This document shows, in pieces, positions 16,715 to 25,309 of a stretch of DNA of 64,000 bases (the first letter of the stretch is position 1; each line of letters starts with the position of its first letter). Under the pieces are notes generated by a model. The model was given only the letters and a program-made list of their open reading frames with translations, did not search any database and was not told the DNA's origin. Origin of the DNA: Marinobacter manganoxydans MnI7-9 (GTDB lineage: Bacteria > Pseudomonadota > Gammaproteobacteria > Pseudomonadales > Oleiphilaceae); assembly GCF_000235625.1 (NCBI RefSeq), contig NZ_AGTR01000085.1:248001-312000 (forward strand), written 5' to 3'. Made by a program: the position numbers and the translations under genes.

Positions 16715-18130
16715 ATGAACGAGCTGAACAGGAACTACATCAACGGCCAATGGGTTAGCTGGGCCGGTGACATGATCGACGTTCACGAAGCTGGCACCGG
16801 TGACGTGATTGCCCGCGTTCCCGCCGCCGGCGCGGATGAAATGGAACAGGCCATTGCCGCCGCCGATGCGGCGTTTGAAAGCTGGTCGGAAAGCACCCTG
16901 GAAGAACGGATCAAGGTGCTGGAACAGCTGCACGCGGGCCTGAAAGAGCGCGCGCCGGAAATCGCCGAGACCGTCTGCCGGGAAGTGGGCATGCCCATCA
17001 AGCTGGCCACGCCGATCCAGGCTGGTATGCCGGCAGCCGTGACCAAGAGCTACCTGAAACTGCTGCCCGACTTCCCGTTTACCGAACAGTCCGGCAACTC
17101 CGAGGTGCAATATGCGCCGGTCGGTGTGGTTGGTTGCATTACCCCCTGGAACTACCCGTTGCACCAGGTGATCCTGAAAATCGTTCCGGCGATTGCGGCC
17201 GGTTGCACCGTGGTGCTCAAGCCTTCGGAGATCGCCCCCCAGACGGCGTTTATCCTTGCCGAGATCCTCGATGGCACAGACCTGCCCAAGGGCGTGTTCA
17301 ACATGGTGTGCGGCTATGGTCATACCGTGGGTGATACCCTGATCAAGCATCCGGATGTGCGCATGGTGTCCTTCACCGGCTCCACCCGCACCGGCAACCT
17401 GATCGCCCACGCCGCAGCCGATGACTTCAAACGCTTTGCTCTGGAGATGGGCGGCAAATCCGCCTCCGTGATCCTCCCGGACGCCGACCTGGCGGCTGCT
17501 GTTAAAGGTACCATCAACAACTGCCTGCTGAACTCCGGCCAGACCTGCACCGCACTCACCCGCATGCTGGTTCCGGCCGACAAGCACGACGAGGCCTGTG
17601 AACTGGCCGCCGCTGCCGTGGCTAAAATGACCCCGGGTAACCCGCTGGAAGAAACCACACGGTTGGGCCCGCTGTCGTCTGCCCAGCAGCGTGACAAGGT
17701 GATCGACTACATCAAACTGGGTATCCAGGAAGGTGCCAAGCTCATCGCCGGTGGGCCGGAAGCGCCCGAGGGATGCGAGAAAGGTTACTTCGTCAAGGCG
17801 ACCGTCTTCGGCAACGTAAAACCGGACAGCCGCATCGCCCAGGAGGAAATTTTCGGGCCGGTGCTGTGCGTGATCCCGTACAACGACGAAGCAGAAGCGG
17901 TGAAAATCGCCAACGGCACCCAGTACGGCCTTTCCGGTGCAGTCTGGTCCGGCGACGACGCCAAGGCCAAGAAAATTGCCAGCAAGCTGCGCACTGGCCA
18001 GGTATTCGTGAACGGTGGTGCGTTTAACCCGATGGCACCGTTTGGCGGCTTCGGCCATTCCGGTATCGGCCGCGAATTTGGCAAGTGGGGACTGGAGGAG
18101 TTTCTGGAAATCCGGTCTTTGCAGCTGTAA
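16715..18130 (+). CDS. Aldehyde dehydrogenase (NAD(P)+)
   Basis: A 471-residue ALDH-superfamily protein. The cofactor segment CITPWNYPLHQ, the glutamate motif LEMGGKSA and the catalytic cysteine (Cys278 in NSGQTCTALTR) are all present. FGGFGHSGIGREFGKWGLEEF is the usual C-terminal oligomerisation region. ATG 16715 has AAGGGGGAAGC upstream; the frame is open from 16655 inside the dehydrogenase gene but that part is not homologous. It probably forms a two-gene operon with the zinc alcohol dehydrogenase, ended by a hairpin repeat. Confidence 0.93.
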   Translation: MNELNRNYINGQWVSWAGDMIDVHEAGTGDVIARVPAAGADEMEQAIAAADAAFESWSESTLEERIKVLEQLHAGLKERAPEIAETVCREVGMPIKLATPIQAGMPAAVTKSYLKLLPDFPFTEQSGNSEVQYAPVGVVGCITPWNYPLHQVILKIVPAIAAGCTVVLKPSEIAPQTAFILAEILDGTDLPKGVFNMVCGYGHTVGDTLIKHPDVRMVSFTGSTRTGNLIAHAAADDFKRFALEMGGKSASVILPDADLAAAVKGTINNCLLNSGQTCTALTRMLVPADKHDEACELAAAAVAKMTPGNPLEETTRLGPLSSAQQRDKVIDYIKLGIQEGAKLIAGGPEAPEGCEKGYFVKATVFGNVKPDSRIAQEEIFGPVLCVIPYNDEAEAVKIANGTQYGLSGAVWSGDDAKAKKIASKLRTGQVFVNGGAFNPMAPFGGFGHSGIGREFGKWGLEEFLEIRSLQL

Positions 18131-18184
18131 ATGCCGATAGGCTGGGCTGCCGATCGGTGGCCCTGAGAGTTAGATCGGCCACGG

Positions 18185-18263
18185 GGTGGGGGTGTCTTTT
18201 CTGCCGGGAAAAAATGTCTGAGCGAAGCGAGTTGTTTTTCCCGGCAGAAAAGACACCCTCGCC
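18185..18263. repeat. Long hairpin repeat element, copy 2 (loop inverted relative to copy 1)
   Basis: Arms 18185-18213 and 18235-18263 pair almost completely (GGGTGTCTTTTCTGCCGGGA with its complement). The loop at 18214-18234, ATGTCTGAGCGAAGCGAGTT, is the reverse complement of the copy 1 loop with one change. It sits between the convergent aldehyde dehydrogenase and TetR genes, where it can also terminate both. Stem changes are compensated on both arms relative to copy 1. Confidence 0.85.
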
Positions 18264-18292
18264 TCGGGGCCAGCCCCCAAAGCCTGTAAGCC

Positions 18293-18874
18293 CTAGGCCT
18301 TCCCCCCAAGCAAAATCCGCACGGCCGTACAGGCATCCTCCAATTCTGCTTCCCTGGGTTCGCGTCCGGCGATGATGTCGCTGTAAAGGCAGGACTCTGC
18401 CAGTCTAATCATGAAGTAAGACAGGCTGAAGATGTTCATTGGTGGCTTGATATGCCCGGCCGCTACCTGGTCTTTCAGCATCCGCGTGTTGGTTTCGACC
18501 GTGCGAGTGTGCAGGATCGACTGGGACGAGGTGAGGATCTTCAGGGCATATTCCGGGTCCTGGTTGATGAATCGCCGCAGCGGCTCGAAGTGCAGGATCG
18601 CGGAGTTGGTGCGGCGGTACACGCCGACAATGTAGTCCACGCCAGTGCCGGGCGTTTCGGCCATGGCCTGTCGCCAAAGGGGTTCGTACAGGGACCAGAG
18701 AATCTCGCCGATCAGCAGATCCTTGTTGCCGACCCAGCGAAACAGGGTGGCGCGGCCAATTCCGAGCTCATCAGCCAGCGGCGCCAAGTGAATGCGCTCA
18801 CCCTTGAGCCACATGCGACGTGTTCGCTTGAACGCCTCGGCCGGTGTTGCCCTGGTTACGGTTTTGTCTGCCAC
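18293..18874 (-). CDS. TetR family regulator (QsdR-like)
   Basis: A 193-residue protein with a TetR-type HTH (residues about 25-60: HLAPLADELGIGRATLFRWVGNKD, written here only in part) and an alpha-helical ligand domain. The LFRW instead of LYRHF in the recognition helix and the overall C-terminal pattern recall the QsdR subgroup. The start is a GTG at 18874 with GAGG six bases upstream. It converges with the alcohol/aldehyde dehydrogenase pair, which are the obvious candidate targets, but its own operator is not evident. Confidence 0.85.
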   Translation of the reverse strand: MADKTVTRATPAEAFKRTRRMWLKGERIHLAPLADELGIGRATLFRWVGNKDLLIGEILWSLYEPLWRQAMAETPGTGVDYIVGVYRRTNSAILHFEPLRRFINQDPEYALKILTSSQSILHTRTVETNTRMLKDQVAAGHIKPPMNIFSLSYFMIRLAESCLYSDIIAGREPREAELEDACTAVRILLGGKA

Positions 18875-19034
18875 TGAAACCTCATGCCCGAATTTGGATT
18901 CATTTTAACGGCTAAACCCGGAGCCGGCTATGCGCGCGGTTCTGACGGCTTGTGATGGTTTTGTGAACTTTTCCGCCTACACTCTGCCATGAAAGCATCG
19001 AAAGCCTCCGGCAAATTCAGCGAAGCCCATCACC

Positions 19035-19736
19035 ATGACGCGAACGGTACTGATTATTGAAGACAACCCCGGCATCGGTGAGCTGGTCCGTATGCAGGTT
19101 TCAGATCTGGGAATGAAGCCCGTGCTCGTGGACCGGGGGGACACCGGCCTGGAAAGGTTCCGTGAGGGCGGCGTCGATCTGGTTATTCTGGATCTGATGT
19201 TGCCTGGCCTGGATGGTTTGGCGGTGTGCCGCGAGATTCGTGCCTGCCCGGGCTATGTGCCGGTTCTGATGTTGACGGCAAAGAGCACAGAGCTGGATCG
19301 GGTCCTGGGCCTGGAGATGGGCGCGGACGATTACCTGACGAAGCCGTTCAGCGTGGCGGAGCTGGCAGCGCGCGTCAAAGCGCTTTTCCGACGTGTAGAC
19401 GCACTCTCTCAGGCAGCGCCTGCCGGCGATCAGGCTGATGAGATTGAGGTGGACGGGCTTCGGATTGATCCGGTTCGCCGGCGAGTGTTTGTGGATGATC
19501 GGGAAGTGGACCTGACCGCCCGCGAGTTCGACCTGCTCTGGCACTTTGCCTCCCATCGGGGCCGGGTGTTCAGCCGGGCGCAATTGCTCGATTCTGTGTG
19601 GGGTTACAACCATGAGGGCTACGAGCATACCGTGAACACCCACATCAACCGCCTGCGCAACAAGATTGAAGCCGATCCCGCCGACCCACGATACGTCCAG
19701 ACGGTCTGGGGTGTTGGCTATCGGTTCATGGATTAG
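19035..19736 (+). CDS. OmpR-family response regulator
   Basis: A 233-residue response regulator. The receiver domain has acidic residues near position 10 (IIEDN), phospho-acceptor Asp53 (VILDLMLPGLDG), MLTAKS and the TKPFS lysine. The C-terminal winged helix carries LTAREFDLLWHFA and RVFSRAQLLDSVWGY. It is followed 2 nt later by its histidine kinase, and then by msrAB. The upstream 160 bp contains TTTTGTGAA...CCTACACT, which resembles the stretch before msrAB and may be a shared regulatory element. Confidence 0.93.
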   Translation: MTRTVLIIEDNPGIGELVRMQVSDLGMKPVLVDRGDTGLERFREGGVDLVILDLMLPGLDGLAVCREIRACPGYVPVLMLTAKSTELDRVLGLEMGADDYLTKPFSVAELAARVKALFRRVDALSQAAPAGDQADEIEVDGLRIDPVRRRVFVDDREVDLTAREFDLLWHFASHRGRVFSRAQLLDSVWGYNHEGYEHTVNTHINRLRNKIEADPADPRYVQTVWGVGYRFMD

Positions 19737-19738
19737 CG

Positions 19739-21238
19739 ATGGCCCTGTCTGTCTTCCGCACCCTTTATGCCCGGCTGGCGATCGGTCTGTTCCTGCTGCT
19801 GCTCGTGGTGGGTGGGCTCTTTACCTTTCTGAGTCTGGCTTCGGTGAGGGAATACTCGGCTGCGGTCAACCAGCAGCTGAACCGCGACCTCGCCCGTAAC
19901 CTGGTGTCTGACCGCAACCTGGTAACCGATGGCAAGCTCAACCGCGATGCCCTGAAGCAGCTCTTCGAGCTGTACATGACCATCAACCCCAGTATTGAAA
20001 TCTACCTGCTGGATACCGAAGGTAATATCCTTTCCTACTCCGCCGACCCGAACAAGATCAAGCGCAACCGGGTATCCCTGGAACCGGTACGCACGCTGCT
20101 TGAAAACCCGGGCGCTTACCCACTGCCCGGCGATGATCCGCGCAGTCATGACCGGCGGAAGGTCTTCTCGGTAACGCCGGTGCCTTCGGCTGCGGATCCA
20201 ACGGGTTATCTGTACGTGGTTCTGCGCGGCGAGGAGTACGACCTGGCCGAGAGCATGGTGCACAGTAACCGGCTCCTCCAGTTAGGCGCGGGCGCGCTGG
20301 CGGTGAGCCTGTTCGTCGGCTTGCTGGCCGGGCTGGTGTTCTTCCGGTTGCTGACGCGTCGGCTTTCGCGGCTGACCGAGCGGGTGGAATCCTTCGAGCG
20401 CGGCATGTCTCCGGAGCGCGCCGCCGCGGTGGCGTGCAAAGGCGATGACATTGATTACCTGGCCGCCCGGTTCGATCAGATGGCCCAGCGAATTGTTGCC
20501 CAGCTGGACCTTCTGAAACACAAGGATGCCCAGCGCCGGCAGCTGGTTGCCCAGGTCTCCCACGACCTTAGAACGCCACTGGCATCCATCCAGGGTTATA
20601 TCGAAGCATTGCGCATGAAACAGGACACGCTCGCCGCCGAGGAGCGGGCACGTTTCCTGGATGTGGCCCTGACCGAAAGCCACCGGCTTGGTCGTCTTGT
20701 GGAGGAACTGTTTGAACTTGCCGCACTGGATGCCCGGGAGAAACAGCCGAAGACGGAACCGTTTGTGGTTGCCGAACTGCTGCATGACGTGGTGCAGAAG
20801 CACCAACCCGAGGCGGAGCGCGCAGGCGTTGCCCTGTCGATTGTTTCCGTCGCTCCGGTCCAGGTGCTGGCGGATATCGCCATGACCGAGCGGGTATTGG
20901 ATAACCTGATCAGCAACGCCCTCAGCCATTCGCCGAAAGATACGGAGATCACACTGGGCGTTGTCGAACAGGCCGGGGGTGCGCAAATTACCGTCGCCGA
21001 CGCTGGCCCCGGTATCGATGATGAGGACCTGGAGCACGTCTTCGAACCCTTTTATCAGGCCGCAGGTGCGTCCAGGACGGGCCATGCCGGTCTGGGGCTC
21101 GCGATTGCCCAGCGAATGGTGACGCTGCAGCAGGGAAAACTCTCGGTACGCAATGCCGATGGCGCCGTTTTCAGTGTCTGGCTGCCCCTGGCCCGCGACA
21201 GCTCGGTCGCGGGCGGCGAAAAATCCACAGCGTTATGA
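19739..21238 (+). CDS. Sensor histidine kinase with periplasmic domain
   Basis: A 499-residue membrane kinase. TM1 spans about residues 14-34, a periplasmic sensor about 35-175, and TM2 about 180-205. A HAMP linker, the HisKA box VSHDLRTPLASI (His275) and the HATPase motifs (NLISNALSHS, DAGPGIDDED, GHAGLGLAIA) follow. It forms a pair with the preceding response regulator. The sensor domain has no recognisable fold. Its neighbour msrAB suggests that it detects periplasmic oxidative or halogen stress, by analogy with HprSR (YedVW) beside msrPQ; this is inference. Confidence 0.92.
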   Translation: MALSVFRTLYARLAIGLFLLLLVVGGLFTFLSLASVREYSAAVNQQLNRDLARNLVSDRNLVTDGKLNRDALKQLFELYMTINPSIEIYLLDTEGNILSYSADPNKIKRNRVSLEPVRTLLENPGAYPLPGDDPRSHDRRKVFSVTPVPSAADPTGYLYVVLRGEEYDLAESMVHSNRLLQLGAGALAVSLFVGLLAGLVFFRLLTRRLSRLTERVESFERGMSPERAAAVACKGDDIDYLAARFDQMAQRIVAQLDLLKHKDAQRRQLVAQVSHDLRTPLASIQGYIEALRMKQDTLAAEERARFLDVALTESHRLGRLVEELFELAALDAREKQPKTEPFVVAELLHDVVQKHQPEAERAGVALSIVSVAPVQVLADIAMTERVLDNLISNALSHSPKDTEITLGVVEQAGGAQITVADAGPGIDDEDLEHVFEPFYQAAGASRTGHAGLGLAIAQRMVTLQQGKLSVRNADGAVFSVWLPLARDSSVAGGEKSTAL

Positions 21239-21317
21239 ATTCGTAATACCTGGTGAACGTTTTCGTGAATCCACCGCCCTACGCTGTAGGTATGGAATCA
21301 CGTGAAGGAGATATCTG

Positions 21318-22541
21318 ATGAAACGCAAGATTATGGGTCTGTTTTCCGCAGTGGCATTTGTCTCTGCAGTTGGTCTGTTCACCACCTACGCGGTTGCCGA
21401 AAAGTCGGAGTCGCAGATGAGCAAATACGCACCGGATCAACCGGGTCTGGCCGTGGCGACCTTTGCTGGCGGTTGTTTCTGGTGTGTTGAGGCCGGGTAC
21501 GAAAAGCGGGTGCCGGGCGTGGTGGAAGTAGTCTCGGGCTATTCTGGTGGGAAAGAGGCAAGCCCCTCCTACAAGCAGGTTGCCTCGGGGCAGACTGGCC
21601 ATACCGAAGCGGTACAGGTCTATTACGACCCCAACGAAATGACATACGAGGGCTTGTTGCAGGCGCTCTGGCGGATGATGGACCCGACCGATAATCAGGG
21701 TCAGTTTGTGGACCGCGGCCAGCAGTATCGTCCTGCTATTTTCTACCATAACGCTGAGCAGAAGCGCCTGGCCGAGGCGGCCGTTGCAGAATTGGAGGCA
21801 TCCGGAGTTTACGAGAAACCCGTGGTGATCGAAATCGTGCCGTTTGAGAAATTTTACCCGGCGGAGGAATACCACCAGGATTATTACGACAAAAACCCGG
21901 TGCGCTACAACTTCTACACCTTCAACTCTGGACGCTATCAGTTTATCGAGAAGGTGTATGGCGAAGATTACGAGCTCGATTACACCCGGTTCCAGGAGAA
22001 TGCCACAGTGGACGCCAGTGACGATCTGGTGGGCGATGAAAGCGCCAGCACAGAGCCCGGCCAGATGGGCGTTGGCTTCGATCCGGCAAGCTTTGAAAAG
22101 CCTGCTCAGGATGTCCTGAAGCAGCGCCTGACGGATATGCAGTACGAGGTGACCCAGGAAGACGGCACCGAGCCGGCGTTTAACAACAAATACTGGGACA
22201 ACAAGAAGCCAGGACTCTACGTGGATATTGTCTCCGGCGAGCCGCTGTTTTCTTCACGGGACAAGTACAAATCCGGTACCGGCTGGCCCAGCTTTACCCG
22301 GCCGATCACACCAGACGCGGTGGTGGAACGTGAGGACAACTCGTTCTTCATGACCCGTACGGAAATCCGCAGCAGCCACGCGGATTCCCACCTTGGCCAT
22401 GTCTTCAACGATGGCCCTGCGCCAACCGGACTACGCTACTGCATGAACTCCGCGTCTATGGACTTTATCCCGCTGGAGAAGATGGAAGAGGCCGGTTATG
22501 GCAAATGGGTTGATGACGTCAGACCAGAGAGCGACGCCTGA
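21318..22541 (+). CDS. msrAB: Exported bifunctional methionine sulfoxide reductase MsrAB
   Basis: A 407-residue fusion. A signal peptide (1-27, ending TTYAVAE) puts it in the periplasm. MsrA follows, with GGCFWCVE (Cys53), GHTEAVQV and EEYHQDY. MsrB covers the C-terminal third, with GTGWPSF and RYCMNS (Cys375). The CxxC zinc pairs of many MsrB proteins are missing (SGEPLFSS where CGAPLF is usual). It repairs S- and R-sulfoxides of methionine in exported proteins. AAGGAGATAT precedes the ATG. It lies 79 bp after the histidine kinase gene, with its own possible promoter. Confidence 0.95.
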   Translation: MKRKIMGLFSAVAFVSAVGLFTTYAVAEKSESQMSKYAPDQPGLAVATFAGGCFWCVEAGYEKRVPGVVEVVSGYSGGKEASPSYKQVASGQTGHTEAVQVYYDPNEMTYEGLLQALWRMMDPTDNQGQFVDRGQQYRPAIFYHNAEQKRLAEAAVAELEASGVYEKPVVIEIVPFEKFYPAEEYHQDYYDKNPVRYNFYTFNSGRYQFIEKVYGEDYELDYTRFQENATVDASDDLVGDESASTEPGQMGVGFDPASFEKPAQDVLKQRLTDMQYEVTQEDGTEPAFNNKYWDNKKPGLYVDIVSGEPLFSSRDKYKSGTGWPSFTRPITPDAVVEREDNSFFMTRTEIRSSHADSHLGHVFNDGPAPTGLRYCMNSASMDFIPLEKMEEAGYGKWVDDVRPESDA

Positions 22542-22542
22542 C

Positions 22543-23271
22543 TCACAACCACAAATCCGCCACCCGGGTGTCCCGGCTGAAATGGTGCAACACCTGGGCC
22601 TGCAGGAGTTCAGCCGTGGCAACCGCATCAATCAGGGCGTTGTGGGCGGCATAGTGAGGCAGCCCATAACGCAGCCGGCTATCAGCCAAGCGAATCGACA
22701 CGGGCTTCTTCCCCAGCAGTTGTTGCCAGCGTGACGGGTTTCGGTCCGGGTGCAGGTGAGCCTCAATGGCCATGGTATCGATCAACGGAAACCGGATTCC
22801 TTCCCCCAAGCGCCATTGCAGGGCAACGTCGAAGAACGATCTCTCGATGTTGCGGTAGTGAACCACGGGGATACGCCCATTCAGGCTGGCAAACAGATCC
22901 TTCAGGATATCGTTCAAATCCGGGGCCTGGTCGATATCACTGTGGGTAATGCCGTGGATAGTAATCGAGGTCTGGTGTAGCGGGAGCTTGGGCCGCACGA
23001 TCCAGTGGCGGGCTTTGCCCAGCTGGATGCCGTCGAGCGTAAACGGCACCAGACCGATACTGACAATCGAATGTTGATTGGCGTCCAACCCGGTGGTCTC
23101 GAAATCGAGCGCGACAAAGGGCACCTCGGATAAGGGCGTCTCCGGCGACACACACCCACTCTCGTAATAGGCTTTAAGAATCGGGGACTTGCTCTGCTCC
23201 GCCAGGGCCTTGAATTGCTCGGGCCATGGCAGGCGTGTAACAGAATTCTCGGCCTGCTCCTCACTAGACAT
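22543..23271 (-). CDS. DEDDh 3'-5' exonuclease
   Basis: A 242-residue protein with a DnaQ-like exonuclease domain after a 50-residue leader. The metal residues are in ALDFETTGLDA and at the C-terminal HNALIDAVAT, which has the DEDDh histidine. It overlaps the preceding cNMP/CBS/DUF294 gene by 8 nt. This pair (DUF294 protein plus exonuclease) is conserved in many gammaproteobacteria, commonly near acetate uptake genes, but its role is not established. Confidence 0.9.
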   Translation of the reverse strand: MSSEEQAENSVTRLPWPEQFKALAEQSKSPILKAYYESGCVSPETPLSEVPFVALDFETTGLDANQHSIVSIGLVPFTLDGIQLGKARHWIVRPKLPLHQTSITIHGITHSDIDQAPDLNDILKDLFASLNGRIPVVHYRNIERSFFDVALQWRLGEGIRFPLIDTMAIEAHLHPDRNPSRWQQLLGKKPVSIRLADSRLRYGLPHYAAHNALIDAVATAELLQAQVLHHFSRDTRVADLWL

Positions 23272-25138
23272 TACGGGCCACCCCGGCGTGATACCGGAAT
23301 TTCAGGAACTTCTGGGCACCGCTGACTACCTGGAACGCATCCTTGAGATGGCTGCGCTCAAACGGTGAAAGGTCTTCGGGCCGTACGTTGTTGTCCGGCT
23401 GCCGGTCAGCCTCGATTGCCAGGGCCTGGTGTCGGATACGAACGATGGAGATAAACTCAAGCGCATCCCTCAGGTTGCCCAGATCGTCGTCCAGCAGGAG
23501 CTTGGTGTTGCCAATGGCTTTCAGTCGTTCGAACGAGTTCTGTGCACGGGAGCCGCAGGCCAGGGCATGAACCCGGATCAGATCCGACAGGGGCGCTGTT
23601 CCGCGACGTTTCAGGTTGAAGGTCTTCTGGTGCTTGCCATCCTCTTCCAGCACGAAAGTCCGGAAAAAGCCGATCGGCGGCGTGCGGTTCAGGGCGTTGC
23701 GCGCCAGCATTGCCAGGAACCGCTGGCTGTTGCTGGCTTTGTCCGCCACCAGTGTCTTGAGCTGTTCGGCAAAGTCGGTCTCGCCGTAGATGCCATCCAG
23801 ATCAAAGAAAATATTGCTGTTTAACAGAGCCTCGGCTTTCGGATTATCAATCCAGTCGGTGAAGTAGTCCTTCCAGACGCGCAGTGGCTGCCGCCATTTC
23901 TGGTTGGTGGCCATGATGTCGCCGGTGCAGTAGGTATAGCCGCACTCCGCAAGGCCATCGCTGACAAATTTCGCCAGCGCCAGGAAGTATTCGTCGTGTT
24001 CTTCCGGCACAAAGCTGTCGTCCAGGATCATGGCGTTATCCTGGTCCGTGACCACCAGCTGCTCGTCCCGCGCCATGGAGCCGAGGGCCAAAAAGCAGTA
24101 GGGCACGGGTGGGGGGCCGAGTTTCTCCTCGCCCAGCGCCAGCAGACGTTGTGTAAAGCTGCGCCCGATGCCGGCCATGGCACTGCCAATCATGTGGGAG
24201 TTGGCATCTTCGTTCACCATGCGAACAAAGCTGTCCCGCACATCCAGGCTGATCTTCTTCAGCCCTTTTACATCCTGCTGATGGTAGATGTTGCTGACCA
24301 GGTATAGGCTGCTCTGACTCTCGTACTTTACGATGTCAGACAGCGCAATCACCCCGCGAACCTCATCCCGATCCATCACCGGAAGATGGTGCACATTGTT
24401 GTGCAGCATGGTGAGCATGGCCTCGAATATGAACATGTTCGAGCGGATGGTGATCAGATCCTCCGACATGATCTCGCTGATCGGAGTTTCCGAGGCCAGG
24501 GCTTCGCTAAGGGCCCGGGTGCGCAGGTCCCGGTCGGTAATGATGCCCTTGAGCAGGGGCTTTTCACCTTCCTCGTCCATCAGCAGCAGTGCGGAGACGC
24601 CGTTTTCGGTCATGATCCGCGCCGCTTCCTGCAGGCGAACGGTGTGGGGCGCTGATACCGGCTCCCGGGCAATCAACCGGGTAACCTTGGATGTCATCAG
24701 TTGGTTGGACTTTTCCCGACGGGAAACGGCAGAGCGCAGGCGACTGCGGTCTTCAATCTCGACGAAATCGGCGAAGTTGTCGTCATTTTCCCACAGGTAC
24801 TGGAAGATTTCTCCCGGAATCTTGTAGACCAGTGTGTCTTCCAGGGCTTTTGCCGGAAATCGCACTTTCCGGTTCATCAGGAGGCCAAACTGGCCGAATA
24901 TTTCGCCTTCGCTGATGCGGTTATACAGCTCGCCCGAACGCCGATAGATTTCTACCGCGCCACTGCGCACGTAATAAAGCCAGTTACTGGGCTCGCCGAA
25001 TTCCAGGATCTGGCTGCCGGCCTTGAAGTAGACTACCTCAATACCGCCCACCACCCTGTCGAGCAGCTCCTCCGCCATCTCGTCAAACGGCGGGTACTGG
25101 GCCATGTGATTGCGGATGTCGATGAGCTCGGCCTGCAT
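23264..25138 (-). CDS. Cyclic-nucleotide-binding, CBS and DUF294 nucleotidyltransferase-like signalling protein
   Basis: A 624-residue modular protein. Residues about 10-130 form a cNMP-binding beta roll (GEIFGQFGLL). Two CBS motifs follow (about 160-290: GIITDRDLRTRAL, HHLPVMDRDEVRGVIALSDI). The DUF294 nucleotidyltransferase-like domain (LGSMARDEQLVVTDQDNAMIL) and its substrate-binding partner fill the rest. The GS-x9-D-x-D pattern is intact, so nucleotidyl transfer, as in GlnD-like enzymes, is possible. It is the first gene of a two-gene unit with the exonuclease. Ligand and target are unknown. Confidence 0.9.
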   Translation of the reverse strand: MQAELIDIRNHMAQYPPFDEMAEELLDRVVGGIEVVYFKAGSQILEFGEPSNWLYYVRSGAVEIYRRSGELYNRISEGEIFGQFGLLMNRKVRFPAKALEDTLVYKIPGEIFQYLWENDDNFADFVEIEDRSRLRSAVSRREKSNQLMTSKVTRLIAREPVSAPHTVRLQEAARIMTENGVSALLLMDEEGEKPLLKGIITDRDLRTRALSEALASETPISEIMSEDLITIRSNMFIFEAMLTMLHNNVHHLPVMDRDEVRGVIALSDIVKYESQSSLYLVSNIYHQQDVKGLKKISLDVRDSFVRMVNEDANSHMIGSAMAGIGRSFTQRLLALGEEKLGPPPVPYCFLALGSMARDEQLVVTDQDNAMILDDSFVPEEHDEYFLALAKFVSDGLAECGYTYCTGDIMATNQKWRQPLRVWKDYFTDWIDNPKAEALLNSNIFFDLDGIYGETDFAEQLKTLVADKASNSQRFLAMLARNALNRTPPIGFFRTFVLEEDGKHQKTFNLKRRGTAPLSDLIRVHALACGSRAQNSFERLKAIGNTKLLLDDDLGNLRDALEFISIVRIRHQALAIEADRQPDNNVRPEDLSPFERSHLKDAFQVVSGAQKFLKFRYHAGVARNV

Positions 25139-25265
25139 AAAACTCCCTGATAATCGGTTGTTAACTCTTTTGAGTGTTCAATATAGCAGGGGCTATGGAG
25201 GGTAACCATTGGGCTGGTGGAAAGGTTCTATGCTGCGTTCGGAAAAGCGAGGCTACTAAGGATTT

Positions 25266-25297
25266 GGCCGGCACTGTTCCGAGAACAAGTGCCGGCC
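25266..25297 (-). terminator. Hairpin after the btuB-lipoprotein operon
   Basis: Perfect 10-bp arms GGCCGGCACT (25266-25275) and AGTGCCGGCC (25288-25297) enclose a further 4-bp stem. It begins 13 bp past the lipoprotein stop. Only a weak AAATCC tail follows on the minus strand, so termination may be inefficient or Rho-assisted. Confidence 0.5.
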
Positions 25298-25309
25298 TGA
25301 AGGACGGTG

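Noticed and set aside
15373-18058. Long minus-strand open frames (447 and 456 codons) across the alcohol and aldehyde dehydrogenase genes
   Set aside because: The plus-strand genes have catalytic motifs and ribosome sites; the antisense frames are His/Gly-rich and match no family.
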